From Thermococcus nautili (lineage in GTDB: Archaea; Methanobacteriota_B; Thermococci; Thermococcales; Thermococcaceae), in contig NZ_CP007264.1 in NCBI RefSeq assembly GCF_000585495.1, positions 1,488,001-1,552,000 on the forward strand: DNA of 64,000 nt. Direction: 5' to 3'. The notes under the pieces were generated by a model that was not told the origin of the DNA, did no database searches, and saw only the letters and a list, made by a program, of their open reading frames with translations. Position 1 is the first letter of the stretch. Every line of letters begins with the position of its first letter. Below, one piece after another: positions 47,600 through 56,397 of the stretch. The position numbers and the translations under genes are program-made.

Positions 47600-47893
47600 T
47601 TTTCAACACCTCCACCCATTCTTTTGTGGCCCTCATGAGGTAGGCTTTGCGGTAGTTGTTAAAGTGGAAGTCCACGATGTCGTAGCCGGATACTTCTCTT
47701 CGAGGATTCTGAAGCGTTCACTGTGGTTTCTCGGGAGTTTACCCGTGTCGCGAAGGATTATGTAGTCGCAGATTGCCACGAGGGCTTTGAAGTAGAGGTT
47801 GAGGGCCGAGTTGTAGTGGCCTTTGTTGTAGAGGTAGTCAGCATCCTCAAGGTATTCCTGAGCGTTGGCCTTGAGTTCATCGAGGTTTACCAT
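47568..47893 (-). pseudogene. HEPN-domain toxin, frameshifted in mid-gene
   Basis: ATG 47893 begins MVNLDELKANAQEYLEDADYLYNKGHYNSAL-type HEPN helices (given here in part) up to NHSERFRILEEKYP; from there the frame runs off into a Ser/Thr-rich tail and stops at 47633. The neighbouring frame continues the expected protein, GYDIVDFHFNNYRKAYLMRATKEW, to a stop at 47568-47570, overlapping the MNT start. Loss of one base in the CCGG near 47684 explains it. Intact length would be about 108 residues. Could also be a phase-variable or sequencing artefact. Confidence 0.7.
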
Positions 47894-47902
47894 GTCTATC
47901 CC

Positions 47903-47998
47903 TCGTTATCATGATAACGAGAGACTCATATATAAGCTTTGAGGTTTACATGATAACAATTAAGAAAGAAAACCATTGGAATGTTGTCATGATAACAA
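47903..47998. promoter_or_regulatory. Palindromic operator array of the HEPN/MNT operon
   Basis: A perfect 18-bp palindrome TCGTTATCATGATAACGA (47903-47920) lies between the TATA element (gcttatatatg, about 47928-47938, minus strand) and the HEPN ATG. Two further copies of CATGATAACA follow at 47949-47958 and 47989-47998; the last is within TTGTCATGATAACAA. Strong evidence for autorepression. Confidence 0.7.
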
Positions 47999-48015
47999 AA
48001 GAAGCGCTGAGCATA

Positions 48016-50004
48016 TCATGGGGTATTCATTTTTCTAACCCTGCACGCCGAGAACTTGAACTCGGGCGTTCCGGCCTTGTTCAGGGCCGGACTGGTAATC
48101 CTGTTCGCCTTGAAGTGGAAGGGGATTGCAACGACCCCCTCAGGGACACCGCCGACCTTCGCGCGCATTCTTATTCTCCCGCGCCGCGTCTCTATCTCCA
48201 CCCAGTCGCCGTCGCGGATTCCAAGTCTTTCCGCGTCGCGCTCATTGATTAAAGCCCTCGGCTCCCCCATGAGCTTCACGAGCGAGGGACTTCTCAGCGT
48301 CATCTCCCCCGTGTTGTAGTGGCTCATCAATCTGACGGTCGTTAGAACCAGCGGAAACTCCTCGTTCGGCCCCTCCCAGGGTGAAATCCTCTCGACCGCG
48401 ACGAGCCTCGCCTTTCCGTCGGGCGTCGCGAACTCCCACGTGTGCAGCCTCTTCCTGGGCAGAAAGATTCCATCGCCGTTCTTGAGTTCATCAACGCTCC
48501 TCTCCTCAAGTTCCGGGAAAAGGCGGAAGTATTCTGCCGTTATCTCCTCAACGCCCGCGTAGGTGAAGCCCGGAAGCCCGAGCGCCCGGCCGAGCATCGC
48601 CAGAATCTCCCAGTCGGGCTTTGAGTCAGCGTAGGGCTCGCAGACCCTGTGGCTCCACTGGATTCTCCGCTCGCTGTTCATGTATGAGCCCTCCTTTTCG
48701 CAGAAAGCCGAAGCAGGGAGGATGTAGTGGGCGTAGCGGGCGGTTCTCGTCATGAAGATGTCCTGGACGACGAGGAGGTCGAGCTTTCTCAACGCCCGTC
48801 TCACGCGCGTAAAGTCGGCCTCGCTCACCGCGGGGTTCTCGCCGACGATGTAGAGGGCCTTTAGGTCACCCCTTTCGATGGCCTCCCACAGCTCCGTCAG
48901 GTAGAGCCCCCTCTCTGTCGGCAGGTCGTCAACGCCCCAGAGCGAGGCAACGCGCTTTCTAAAGCGTTCGTCGGTGAGAGGGACGTAGCCGGGCAGGAAC
49001 TCGCTCAGCGCGCCCATATATGCCGCTCCCTGAACGTTGTTCTGCCCGCGCATAGGGTAGAGGCCGCCCTTTTCCCCGATGTAGCCGAGGAGCAGTGCGA
49101 GGTTTATCACCGCCAGAACGTTTTCAACGCCAGAGACGTGCTGGGTTAGGCCCATTCCCCACATTATGGCCCCGCTTCCAGCCAGGGCAAAAGTTCTCGC
49201 GACCTCCCGTATAGCCTCCGCTGGAATTCCAGTTACGCTCTCCGCGTACTCAGGGGTGTACTTCATAACAGCCATCCTGACCTCGGAGAAACCCCTCGTC
49301 CGGCCCTTCACGAACTCCTCGTCGTAGAGCTCCTCCCCGATTATAACGTTGGCAATTGCGTTGGCCAGGACTATGTCCGTCCCGGGCTTTATGACGAGCC
49401 TGTAATCCGCAAAGGCCATCGTCCGCGTTTCCCTGACGTCCACGACGATTATTTTAGCCCCCCTTCGTTTGGCCTTCAGGATGTAGTCCATGACGACTGG
49501 ATGCGTCTCGGCCGGATTGTAGCCCCATATCAGGACGGCGTTGAAGTTCTCTATATCCTCGTAGGGGTTCGTCTGCGCGCCGGTTCCGACGGCGAGCTTG
49601 AGCGCGTGAACGCTCGCCTCGTGGCACAGCCTTGCGCAGTTGTCTATGTTGTTCGTGCCGAAGAGGCGTGCAATCTTCTGGAGGAGGTAGTTCTCCTCGT
49701 TGCTGATTTTCGAAGACGCTATGAACGCCACCGCGTCCGGGCCGTAGAGCTCCCTTATCTCGAGAAGTTCATTCGCTATCTCGCCAATCGCCTGTCCCCA
49801 GCTGAGCGGGCGAAGGGAGCTTCCCTCGCGCTTCAGAGGCCTTTTCAACCTGTCCTTCGAACGAACGAATTCAAGCGCGTACAGCCCCTTCGGGCAGAGC
49901 TTTCCCCTGTTGGGTTCGCCAGGATACGGCTTTACCTTCCACCCGTCCCTGTCTATGATGAGCCTGCACCCAAAGCCGCAGTAGGGACACACAACCGTCT
50001 TCAC
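48016..50004 (-). CDS. fdhA: Formate dehydrogenase-like molybdo/tungstopterin oxidoreductase, alpha subunit
   Basis: A 662-residue member of the DMSO reductase family. N-terminal [4Fe-4S] motif CPYCGFGC...LCPKG, then GTNNIDNCARLCHEASVHAL with Cys (about residue 130) as probable metal ligand as in FdhF-type enzymes, IWGYNPAETHPVVMDYI, GMGLTQHVSGVENV and a C-terminal pterin-binding domain (HYNTGEMTLRS, PEFKFSACRV). No electron-transfer subunit, hydrogenase or membrane partner is nearby. GTG 50004 follows GGTGGTAGC; the upstream frame lacks a start site. Formate is the likely but unproven substrate. Confidence 0.85.
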   Translation of the reverse strand: MKTVVCPYCGFGCRLIIDRDGWKVKPYPGEPNRGKLCPKGLYALEFVRSKDRLKRPLKREGSSLRPLSWGQAIGEIANELLEIRELYGPDAVAFIASSKISNEENYLLQKIARLFGTNNIDNCARLCHEASVHALKLAVGTGAQTNPYEDIENFNAVLIWGYNPAETHPVVMDYILKAKRRGAKIIVVDVRETRTMAFADYRLVIKPGTDIVLANAIANVIIGEELYDEEFVKGRTRGFSEVRMAVMKYTPEYAESVTGIPAEAIREVARTFALAGSGAIMWGMGLTQHVSGVENVLAVINLALLLGYIGEKGGLYPMRGQNNVQGAAYMGALSEFLPGYVPLTDERFRKRVASLWGVDDLPTERGLYLTELWEAIERGDLKALYIVGENPAVSEADFTRVRRALRKLDLLVVQDIFMTRTARYAHYILPASAFCEKEGSYMNSERRIQWSHRVCEPYADSKPDWEILAMLGRALGLPGFTYAGVEEITAEYFRLFPELEERSVDELKNGDGIFLPRKRLHTWEFATPDGKARLVAVERISPWEGPNEEFPLVLTTVRLMSHYNTGEMTLRSPSLVKLMGEPRALINERDAERLGIRDGDWVEIETRRGRIRMRAKVGGVPEGVVAIPFHFKANRITSPALNKAGTPEFKFSACRVRKMNTP

Positions 50005-50079
50005 GCTACCACCGTATTGGCAAGAAAAAGTCAAAATTAAAAAGTTTTCTGGCCAAAATTGAGTAGAATTTGTTAAAAA

Positions 50080-50673
50080 TCAAAGCGCCTTTTTCAGAAA
50101 GTACTCGTGAACCCTCGTGTCATCCGTCAGCTCCGGATGGAATTCGAGGCCAATTAAGTTGTCCTGCTCGACGCCGACAACCCTGTCGCCGAGCCACGCG
50201 ATGGGCTTCACCTTATCGCTGAGGAGCTCCACTATCCTCGGGGCGCGTATGAAGACACCGGGAAACGGCTCGTCGCTGAATGCAAGCTTTATCGGCGCCT
50301 CAAAGCTGTCCACCTGCCTTCCATAGGCGTTTCTGTTCACTTTAACGTCGAGGAGCTCAAGGAACCTCTGCTCCGGCGTTGCCCCGATGACGTCTTTGGA
50401 GAGCATTATGAGGCCGGCGCACGTTCCCATTATAGGCAGACCTTCTTCGCCGAGCTTTTTAACGGGCTCAAGAAGCCCGGTCTTGACCATGAGCCTCGAT
50501 ATCGTCGTGCTCTCCCCACCGGGAATTATGATTGCCGATATTCCTTCAAGCTGTTCCGGCTTTCTGAGCCAGATTACTTCACCGGTGACGCCGAGGTTCT
50601 CAAGGGCCTTTTTGCTCGCCTCGATGTGCTCGCTGACGTCTCCTTGAAGGCCTATAACGCCTACCTTGACCAT
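50080..50673 (-). CDS. pdxT: PLP synthase glutaminase subunit PdxT
   Basis: Class I amidotransferase that provides ammonia to PdxS for pyridoxal 5'-phosphate. 197 residues: VGVIGLQGDVSEHI, IIPGGESTTISRLM, nucleophile GTCAGLIMLS (Cys near 81), GLEFHPELTDD (His, Glu). Starts 33 bp after pdxS on the same strand. Confidence 0.95.
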   Translation of the reverse strand: MVKVGVIGLQGDVSEHIEASKKALENLGVTGEVIWLRKPEQLEGISAIIIPGGESTTISRLMVKTGLLEPVKKLGEEGLPIMGTCAGLIMLSKDVIGATPEQRFLELLDVKVNRNAYGRQVDSFEAPIKLAFSDEPFPGVFIRAPRIVELLSDKVKPIAWLGDRVVGVEQDNLIGLEFHPELTDDTRVHEYFLKKAL

Positions 50674-50706
50674 TTCAACCCCTCCCGTGTGGAAAAAGGA
50701 GAAGAG

Positions 50707-51714
50707 TCAGACGCCCCTCTCCTCAAGGCGAACTTCAAGCTCCTCGATGTCCTGACCCTTCATGGGCTCGCCGATTTCCTTGCTTATCTCAACGAGAACG
50801 TCGGGCTCGTCCCAGTGGTTGACGGCCTCGACTATGGCCCTGGCCATCTTCTCAGGGTTGGAGCTCTTGAAGATACCAGAGCCGACGAAGACGCCGTCCA
50901 TGCCCATCTGCATCATCAGAGCCGCGTCAGCTGGAGTTGCAACTCCGCCGGCCGCGAAGTTAACGACCGGAAGGCGACCGAGCTTCTTTATCTCAAGGAG
51001 AACCTTGTAAAGGCCGTCAACGATTTCGCGGTAGGTGTAGTGTCCGTAAATCGGCTCGTTCTCGAGAACCCTTGCCGGAAGCCCGGCTATCTCCTTGACG
51101 TTGAGGGCGAGCCTGAGATAGGGCTCCGCGAACTTTTCAGCCACTCCGTAGACCTGCTCATCGGTCATGGCCTGAATCTGCCTTATTCCCTCCGCAACGA
51201 GGCGGACGTGCCTGACGGCCTCGACGATGTTGCCGGTTCCTGCCTCGCCCTTGGTTCTAATCATTGCCGCCCCTTCCCATATCCTCCTCACGGCCTCACC
51301 GAGGTTCCTGGCACCGCAGACGAAGGGAACGGTGAACTCCCTCTTGTCGATGTGGAAGAACGGGTCGGAAGGAGTGAGAACCTCGCTCTCGTCAATCATG
51401 TCAACTCCCAAAGCCTCGAGTATCTTTGCCTCGGCGACGTGGCCGATTCTGACCTTAGCCATGACAGGAATCGTAACAGCGTCCATTATCTCCTGAATCT
51501 TCTCAATAGGCGCCATCCTCGCGACTCCGCCAGCCTTTCTAATGTCGGCCGGGACGCGGTGGAGGGCCATGACGGAAACGGCTCCCGCCTCTTCCGCAAT
51601 CCTCGCCTGCTCGGCGTTGGTAACGTCCATGATGACTCCGCCCTTGACCATCTTGGCGAAGCCCCTCTTGAGCCTCTCCGTTCCCTTAGCCTCGATAACC
51701 TTCAGCTTGTCCAT
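50707..51714 (-). CDS. pdxS: PLP synthase subunit PdxS
   Basis: Synthase making PLP from ribose-5-phosphate, glyceraldehyde-3-phosphate and ammonia. 335 residues, a (beta/alpha)8 barrel: [21 protein letters not shown] in part, [16 protein letters not shown] (catalytic Lys), [14 protein letters not shown] and [33 protein letters not shown] in pieces. ATG 51714 follows GAGGTGGTGAGG; TATA box cttataatcc near 51751-51760 on the minus strand. The promoter sits right at the end of the TnpB element. Confidence 0.95.
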   Translation of the reverse strand: MDKLKVIEAKGTERLKRGFAKMVKGGVIMDVTNAEQARIAEEAGAVSVMALHRVPADIRKAGGVARMAPIEKIQEIMDAVTIPVMAKVRIGHVAEAKILEALGVDMIDESEVLTPSDPFFHIDKREFTVPFVCGARNLGEAVRRIWEGAAMIRTKGEAGTGNIVEAVRHVRLVAEGIRQIQAMTDEQVYGVAEKFAEPYLRLALNVKEIAGLPARVLENEPIYGHYTYREIVDGLYKVLLEIKKLGRLPVVNFAAGGVATPADAALMMQMGMDGVFVGSGIFKSSNPEKMARAIVEAVNHWDEPDVLVEISKEIGEPMKGQDIEELEVRLEERGV

Positions 51715-51789
51715 CCTCACCACCTCATTCAGATGAACGTTTTAGTGGATTATAAGCCTTGCCACCAGCAATGACGGATTTTCCTGACC

Positions 51790-51911
51790 TCCTCCCCTGC
51801 CAAGGCGAGGTTCGGCTTAACCCCTCGCCATGGACAGGAAGGTTTGAGGGGTTCTCATTAAGGAACCCGTTGGAACGGGTTCTTCGAACCCCTCTGGCCG
51901 GGCCTTCGGCC
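51790..51911 (-). ncRNA. Probable omega/reRNA scaffold at the tnpB 3' end
   Basis: The tnpB 3' end and the following bases carry nested stem-loops: GAACCCGTT-GG-AACGGGTTC (51863-51882, plus strand), GGCCG/CGGCC (51896-51911) and GGCGAGG/CCTCGCC (about 51802-51829). By analogy with characterised TnpB systems, this is where the guide RNA scaffold lies, the guide being taken from DNA beyond the right end toward pdxS. Ends not determined. Confidence 0.45.
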
Positions 51912-53130
51912 AATTACCCCTCCTCTGAGCGTAAAGCCCGCTCGGATTAGGGGTTATGGTGTTCACGGCCTTTTTCAAAATATTGAAGGCACCAACCAAG
52001 TCCGCATTAAAAACAAGTCCCGTTGCGGGACACTTAAACAAACCACGAACGAAACGAGCCTCCTCATGAGGCCTCCCGCAAACGGGGCAAAGCTTAGAAG
52101 TGAAAGCCTCATTAACAAGCTCAACCTGAATACCATACTCCTCTGCAACCTCAGTCAAGCGTTTGATAACGTAATTAAACCGCCAGACGTGGGATAGAAG
52201 GAAGTTTTGCTTTTTACCTCTATCAGAATTCCGAGCTATCCCCTTCGGATAGCCAATGACAATCTTAGAAACCCCCAAATCGTAAAGCTTCTTAACTGTC
52301 TGCCTTACTGCCGTGTTAATGTAGTGCTTCGCCTGAAGTTTGGCATTCCCATGCATTTTCTTGAGTTTCCTACTCGTCTTAGCTCCAGATTTATTGAGTT
52401 TGGACTGGTAATCGGCAATTTTTCTTCTCCAATAAAAATCAATGCTTTTAAGCAGTCTTCCGTTCACGAGAAAGCTTTCTCCATTCTCAACGTAAACGGC
52501 CATCAAATTGTTCACTCCTAAATCAATTCCTGCTGAGAGGCTTCCTTTGGGGTGCCTTGGAACGCTAACCCATTCTTCGCCTTCAAGTTTTTCCTCGACT
52601 GTGAGGCTTATGTGGGCATACCACTTCCTCCTAACCGGGTCATAAGTGATTTCTAAGCGACCCTGCTTCCCCTTCAAGTGTATTCTACCCTTGAATTGAA
52701 TGTCAAGGCGTTTGAACTTTCCGAGGCCTTTTAGAATGAGCTTATTTCCTTCAATTTTGTATTGGTCGTTTCTTAGGACGATTAAGGGTTTTCTCCTCCC
52801 GTCTTCTTTGAGATAGTTTGGTGGTTTTGGTTTAAGCCAAGAGGGGAGTTCTCCGTTACGCTTTTTTCGAAGGAGTGAGAAGAAACTCCTCCAGCTTTCA
52901 GCGTTCTTCCTCGCTATCTGCTGGACGGTTGCTGAACCGATTTCCCGTTTAAATTCCTCATAAACGGTTTTCTCGGTTGAATTGAAGTCCACGATTTTGT
53001 CCTCGAAGAATTGTTGTCTTCTCAAGTAGTTTACTCGGTTCCAGACTTTAGCTCCAGTATCGGCTAACTGATTGAGAGTTTTCTCCTGTTCTTTTGAGGG
53101 CTGTAGTTTTACTGTTACTGTTCTCTTCAT
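51817..53130 (-). CDS. tnpB: TnpB, RNA-guided nuclease of an IS605-type transposon
   Basis: A 437-residue TnpB. N-terminal helix-turn region (VKLQPSKEQEKTLNQLADTGAKVWNRVNYL in part), RuvC motif I GIDLGVNNLMAVYV (Asp near 199), RuvC II KIVIGYPKG-VELVNEAFTS (Glu), zinc finger CPVCG...FKCPATG and RuvC III FNADLVGAFNILKK (Asp). All catalytic acids are present, so it may be active. The last 55 or so residues (PSGLYAQRRGNWPKARPEGF onward) overlap the likely guide-RNA region. The third zinc position reads CPATG instead of C-x-x-C, a common archaeal variant. ATG 53130; no strong ribosome site. Confidence 0.92.
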   Translation of the reverse strand: MKRTVTVKLQPSKEQEKTLNQLADTGAKVWNRVNYLRRQQFFEDKIVDFNSTEKTVYEEFKREIGSATVQQIARKNAESWRSFFSLLRKKRNGELPSWLKPKPPNYLKEDGRRKPLIVLRNDQYKIEGNKLILKGLGKFKRLDIQFKGRIHLKGKQGRLEITYDPVRRKWYAHISLTVEEKLEGEEWVSVPRHPKGSLSAGIDLGVNNLMAVYVENGESFLVNGRLLKSIDFYWRRKIADYQSKLNKSGAKTSRKLKKMHGNAKLQAKHYINTAVRQTVKKLYDLGVSKIVIGYPKGIARNSDRGKKQNFLLSHVWRFNYVIKRLTEVAEEYGIQVELVNEAFTSKLCPVCGRPHEEARFVRGLFKCPATGLVFNADLVGAFNILKKAVNTITPNPSGLYAQRRGNWPKARPEGFEEPVPTGSLMRTPQTFLSMARG

Positions 53131-53209
53131 TTCAATGTATGGTATGGATTTTAGGCTTTAAAAGAGTATCGCTTTCCTAATTGAATGGCCGTTGAGCAGT
53201 TTACTGCAT

Positions 53210-53229
53210 CCCCGTCCTAAAGGGCGGGG
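53210..53229. repeat. Left-end hairpin of the TnpB element
   Basis: CCCCGTCC-TAAA-GGGCGGGG, an 8-bp stem with one T-G wobble and a 4-nt loop, 80 bp upstream of tnpB. Hairpins of this composition are common at ends of archaeal tnpB elements. Confidence 0.6.
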
Positions 53230-53309
53230 CTTTTAAAAGAAAAAGAAAAATATAACAGAGAAAGGTGCCGAGGAGACGGGAAAGTACCTCCGGGCACTAA
53301 AGGAAGTTC

Positions 53310-55301
53310 TCAGCTCCCTCTAAGCTCTTCCTCGGCCTTTCTCTTGAGCTCCCTGATGCGCTCAATCCGGTACTCCTCGACCAGCTTGAGGAACTTCTCC
53401 GCCTCCCTCTCCTCGTCCTCCTTCTTCCAGCGCTCTAACAACTCCTCGATGGCCCTCTCCAGCGTCTCCCTCTCAACGACCGCGAACTCGTCAACGCGCT
53501 TTACGTCGAGTTCTTCACTCGTGAAGAATGGCACGTGGGCCTCGCGGAGAACTTCCTTCACGGGCTCTGGAAGGGATTTCTCGGTTATCAGGGCCTTTAT
53601 CCCCTTCTCAACCAGCTCCTCCGCTATGGCCTTTCCGGCTCCGGCTGGGTTGATTACGAAGAGAACGTCGCCCCTCCTCAATCCGACTTCGCGTTCAATT
53701 CTCTCAAGCTCCCGCCAGCTGAGGACTCTCAGCACTTTCAGCGGAACCGCGCTACCGCGGATTTCGACCACGTTCATCCTCTTGACCTTGACCAAGTCCC
53801 TGCTCAGCCTCTCGATTAGTGCCCTCGCCTCCCTCAGCTGTTTTTCAAGAACCTCTATGCGCTTCACCTTCGCCTCAAGCTCCCTCTCGCGGAGGACCTT
53901 CCGCCTTACCTCCTCGTCGTAGTCCGCTATCCTTCTCTCAAGCCTCTCGATGGTTCTCCTCTGCTCGCGGATTATACCCCTGAGCTCCTCGTTCTCCCTC
54001 TCAAGGAGCGCTATCCTCTCCTCAAGCTCGCGGATTTTCCTCACGTAGGGCCTGACGTCAACGCTCGCCTGCTCCTCGGGTTCTTCCTCTTCCCTCGGCC
54101 TCTCGCGCCTCGCGACCTTCTGCATGGCCTCGCCGAGGTTGTAGCCCTGGATTACAAGGGCCTTCACCTCGTCGGCCCTCTTGCTCAACCCCGCCTCGCG
54201 GAGCTTCGCCTCGACGTGCTCAAGCTTGGGCTTTAGGCGAAGATAGGCCTTGTATGCGGCGGCCAAGGCGTCGCGCTGGTGGTCGTCATCGACCTTGATG
54301 CCAAGGCTCCTCAACAGCTCGTTCTTCTCCTCAACCCTTAAGCTCTCCCGCGGGACGAAGAGCTGGGCCTTGAAGGAGCGGGCTATCTTCTCGACGAAGC
54401 CCGGGGCCGGGGAAACGTCCGTTGCCACGACAACCGGGTGTCCTATCTCGCTTATGAACCTGAAGACCTCGCCGACCGGCATGTTCCTCTCGCTGTAGAG
54501 CGCCACCACGTTGCCGTTGAGGTCTATGACCGCTATTCCAACCGTTATGCCTGGGTCAATGCCAACTATGACGCTCCGCCTCTCCCTTACGGCCTCCTCG
54601 CCCTTAAGCGGGGCGAAGCCGAGCTCAGCCCTCTCGACCGGATAAATCCTGACCTCGACGTCGCCACCTCGCATAGGTCTCACGATTCCAGCTAACTCCT
54701 CCCTGCTTGCGTAGATTCTGAACTCGCCCCTCGCCAGGCCGTAGTCCTTCTCCTCGGTCTCGAGGTCGAAGGGAATGTCTGCCCTCTTCAACCTGTCCTC
54801 GATTTCCCTCACCTTGTCGCGGACGAGGTTGTGGACGCGCTTCCGATAGCGGTCCTGGCTCCATCCGCCTTTTCCGTGGCTCCTGCCTCTGGTTACCTTG
54901 ACTATGACCTCGTCTTCAAAGGCCAGAACCTCGTAGCCGACTCCTTTACTCGCGAGCAGGGCGGAGAGCTTGGCCTCTTCGTAGGGGTCGAACCTGTCGG
55001 TCGTTCTTATCCCGTGCTCCCTCGCGAGGCTCTGTAAGCTTCTCTGCTCACCGGGCCTTCCCGTTACCTGGACGAGCTTCGTGCCCGGCGGAAGGGCGCG
55101 GAGGAACTTCCGCAGGTCGTCGCCGAGCTCGGTGACGCTGTCTATCGCAACTATATCGGGCCTCTTCGCCTGGATGAAGCGGATTAAGCGGTAGAGTGTG
55201 AACTCACCCTTTCGCTCGAGCTTTCCGTTGTACCAGCTCACGACCGCGAAGCGCTTCGGATTCTCGCCGATGACATCAAGGCCGATGATGAGAATGAGCA
55301 C
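53310..55301 (-). CDS. DUF460 protein, two RNase H-like domains and coiled coil
   Basis: A 663-residue archaeal DUF460 protein. First RNase H-like domain from IIGLDVIGENPKRFAVVSW; second from VIVGIDPGITVGIAVIDLNG (about residue 245) with ATDVSPAPGFVEKIA; a coiled coil rich in Arg/Glu (about 430-520); and a C-terminal region with VLFVINPAGAGKAIAEELV. Such proteins are predicted nucleases of unknown role, possibly in RNA processing or repair. The start is a guess between GTG 55301, GTG 55304 and an ATT further in that has the GGTGGTGCTC spacing used by other genes here. Next to the TnpB element but typical of core Thermococcales DNA. Confidence 0.8.
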   Translation of the reverse strand: MLILIIGLDVIGENPKRFAVVSWYNGKLERKGEFTLYRLIRFIQAKRPDIVAIDSVTELGDDLRKFLRALPPGTKLVQVTGRPGEQRSLQSLAREHGIRTTDRFDPYEEAKLSALLASKGVGYEVLAFEDEVIVKVTRGRSHGKGGWSQDRYRKRVHNLVRDKVREIEDRLKRADIPFDLETEEKDYGLARGEFRIYASREELAGIVRPMRGGDVEVRIYPVERAELGFAPLKGEEAVRERRSVIVGIDPGITVGIAVIDLNGNVVALYSERNMPVGEVFRFISEIGHPVVVATDVSPAPGFVEKIARSFKAQLFVPRESLRVEEKNELLRSLGIKVDDDHQRDALAAAYKAYLRLKPKLEHVEAKLREAGLSKRADEVKALVIQGYNLGEAMQKVARRERPREEEEPEEQASVDVRPYVRKIRELEERIALLERENEELRGIIREQRRTIERLERRIADYDEEVRRKVLRERELEAKVKRIEVLEKQLREARALIERLSRDLVKVKRMNVVEIRGSAVPLKVLRVLSWRELERIEREVGLRRGDVLFVINPAGAGKAIAEELVEKGIKALITEKSLPEPVKEVLREAHVPFFTSEELDVKRVDEFAVVERETLERAIEELLERWKKEDEEREAEKFLKLVEEYRIERIRELKRKAEEELRGS

Positions 55302-55416
55302 CACCCTCCACCGGAAGTGACGCGGGGGGCTTTTTAATAGTTTGGCCGAGGGGACTTAGGGTTTCACCAAAACCGTTATTTAGCCCTTGAGTTATATTCA
55401 ACCCCGGGGTGATAGG

Positions 55417-55752
55417 GTGAAGATGCGCCTCGTCTTTGACAAAAAGTACGACATCATGAGCGGAGAGTACATCGTCAGGGTCAGGGAACTCGACCTGGAC
55501 GAGGAGCTGAAGGCCATAGTAGACGGCTTTGACCCCAAGGTCAGGATTAGGGGCGAGGAGCTCGGCCTCAATGAGCTGACCGAGAAGGTCTTCAAGGCAG
55601 GCACGAGAGAGGACGCGGAGAAGATAATGAGCGAAATAAGGGGAGCCCTCGTCGAGACCTTCAGCTCACTCATAGCCCGCTTCAAGGAGGCCCAGAGCTT
55701 CAACGGTTCCGTCGTCTACGAGATTGACTTCAACGAGCTATTCAAGGAGTGA
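55417..55752 (+). CDS. Conserved hypothetical protein
   Basis: A 111-residue acidic protein I cannot place. It begins MKMRLVFDKKYDIMSGEYIVRVRELDL, then a helical region (EELGLNELTEKVFKAGTREDAEKIMSEIRG) and ends VYEIDFNELFKE. GTG 55417 is preferred since GGGGTGATAGG gives the same spacing as other starts here; ATG 55423 is the alternative. Its 3' end overlaps the convergent pcp gene by 15 bp. Confidence 0.6.
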   Translation: MKMRLVFDKKYDIMSGEYIVRVRELDLDEELKAIVDGFDPKVRIRGEELGLNELTEKVFKAGTREDAEKIMSEIRGALVETFSSLIARFKEAQSFNGSVVYEIDFNELFKE

Positions 55753-56337
55753 CTCCAGCGCTTTCCTTATCGCCTCGTTTATCGTTTCCTGCGCCATCGA
55801 CGGCCTCGGCTTCTCGAGGACCTGGGCGTGGCTGAAAGGCACGTGGATGAAGCCCGCTTTCGTTTCCATTCCAGAGACGGCTATCGTGTGCAGGGCCGTG
55901 AACATCGCGGTGTTGCAGACGTAGGTTCCGGCAGTGTTGGAAACGCCGGCTGGGATTCCGGCCTTTCTCAGGGCCTTTACAACGGCTTTTATTGGTATCG
56001 TGGCGAAGTATGCATCTGGAGCACCCTCGAAGACAGGCTCGTCCTCTGGCTTAAAGCCGTCGTTGTCGGGCATCGTGGAGTCCATCACGTTTATCGCGAC
56101 CCTCTCGACGGTCACGTTCGGCCTTCCGCCGGCCTGGCCGGTCAGGAGAACGATGTCGGGCCTCTCCTTAGTGATTAGTCTCGGCAGAATCTCTCGAACC
56201 CTCGTGAACGAAACCGGTAGCTGAACCTTCAGGAGCGTTGCGCCGTTGAGTTCCTCGGGAAGTGCCTTGACGGCCTCCCACGATGGGTTTATCTCCTCAC
56301 CGCCGAAGGGCTCGAAACCCGTAACGAGGACCTTCAT
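55738..56337 (-). CDS. pcp: Pyrrolidone-carboxylate peptidase
   Basis: Cysteine peptidase C15 that removes N-terminal pyroglutamate. 199 residues: VLVTGFEPFGGEEINPSWEA, LLTGQAGGRPNVTVERVAIN (catalytic Glu), SNTAGTYVCNTAMF (catalytic Cys near 142) and AGFIHVPFSH (catalytic His). Characterised Pyrococcus and Thermococcus enzymes have the same length. ATG 56337 follows GGTGATTCC. Confidence 0.95.
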   Translation of the reverse strand: MKVLVTGFEPFGGEEINPSWEAVKALPEELNGATLLKVQLPVSFTRVREILPRLITKERPDIVLLTGQAGGRPNVTVERVAINVMDSTMPDNDGFKPEDEPVFEGAPDAYFATIPIKAVVKALRKAGIPAGVSNTAGTYVCNTAMFTALHTIAVSGMETKAGFIHVPFSHAQVLEKPRPSMAQETINEAIRKALESLLE

Positions 56338-56397
56338 GGAATCACCGGAAAGGGTAGGTTTTTAGGGTTTAAAAGCTACTCCGGACGAGGGGTGATG

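Larger units (their letters stand above)
51765..53245 (-). mobile_element. IS200/IS605-type element with tnpB only
   Basis: An element with a single tnpB gene, hairpins at both ends and no TnpA transposase, as in the IS1341-like group. Left end (tnpB upstream) hairpin at 53210-53229; right end (tnpB 3') has several stem-loops between about 51790 and 51911. It lies between pdxS and the DUF460 gene. Exact ends are estimates: the right end must stop before the pdxS TATA box at 51751-51760, the left after 53229. Confidence 0.7.

Noticed and set aside
50626-51774. Long plus-strand open frame (382 codons) opposite pdxT/pdxS
   Set aside because: Antisense of two certain genes; composition is that of a reverse-strand shadow.
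55289-55304. ATT start codon for the DUF460 gene
   Set aside because: The GGTGGTGCTC spacing fits, but ATT starts are rare and a GTG in frame is available nearby; left as an open alternative.
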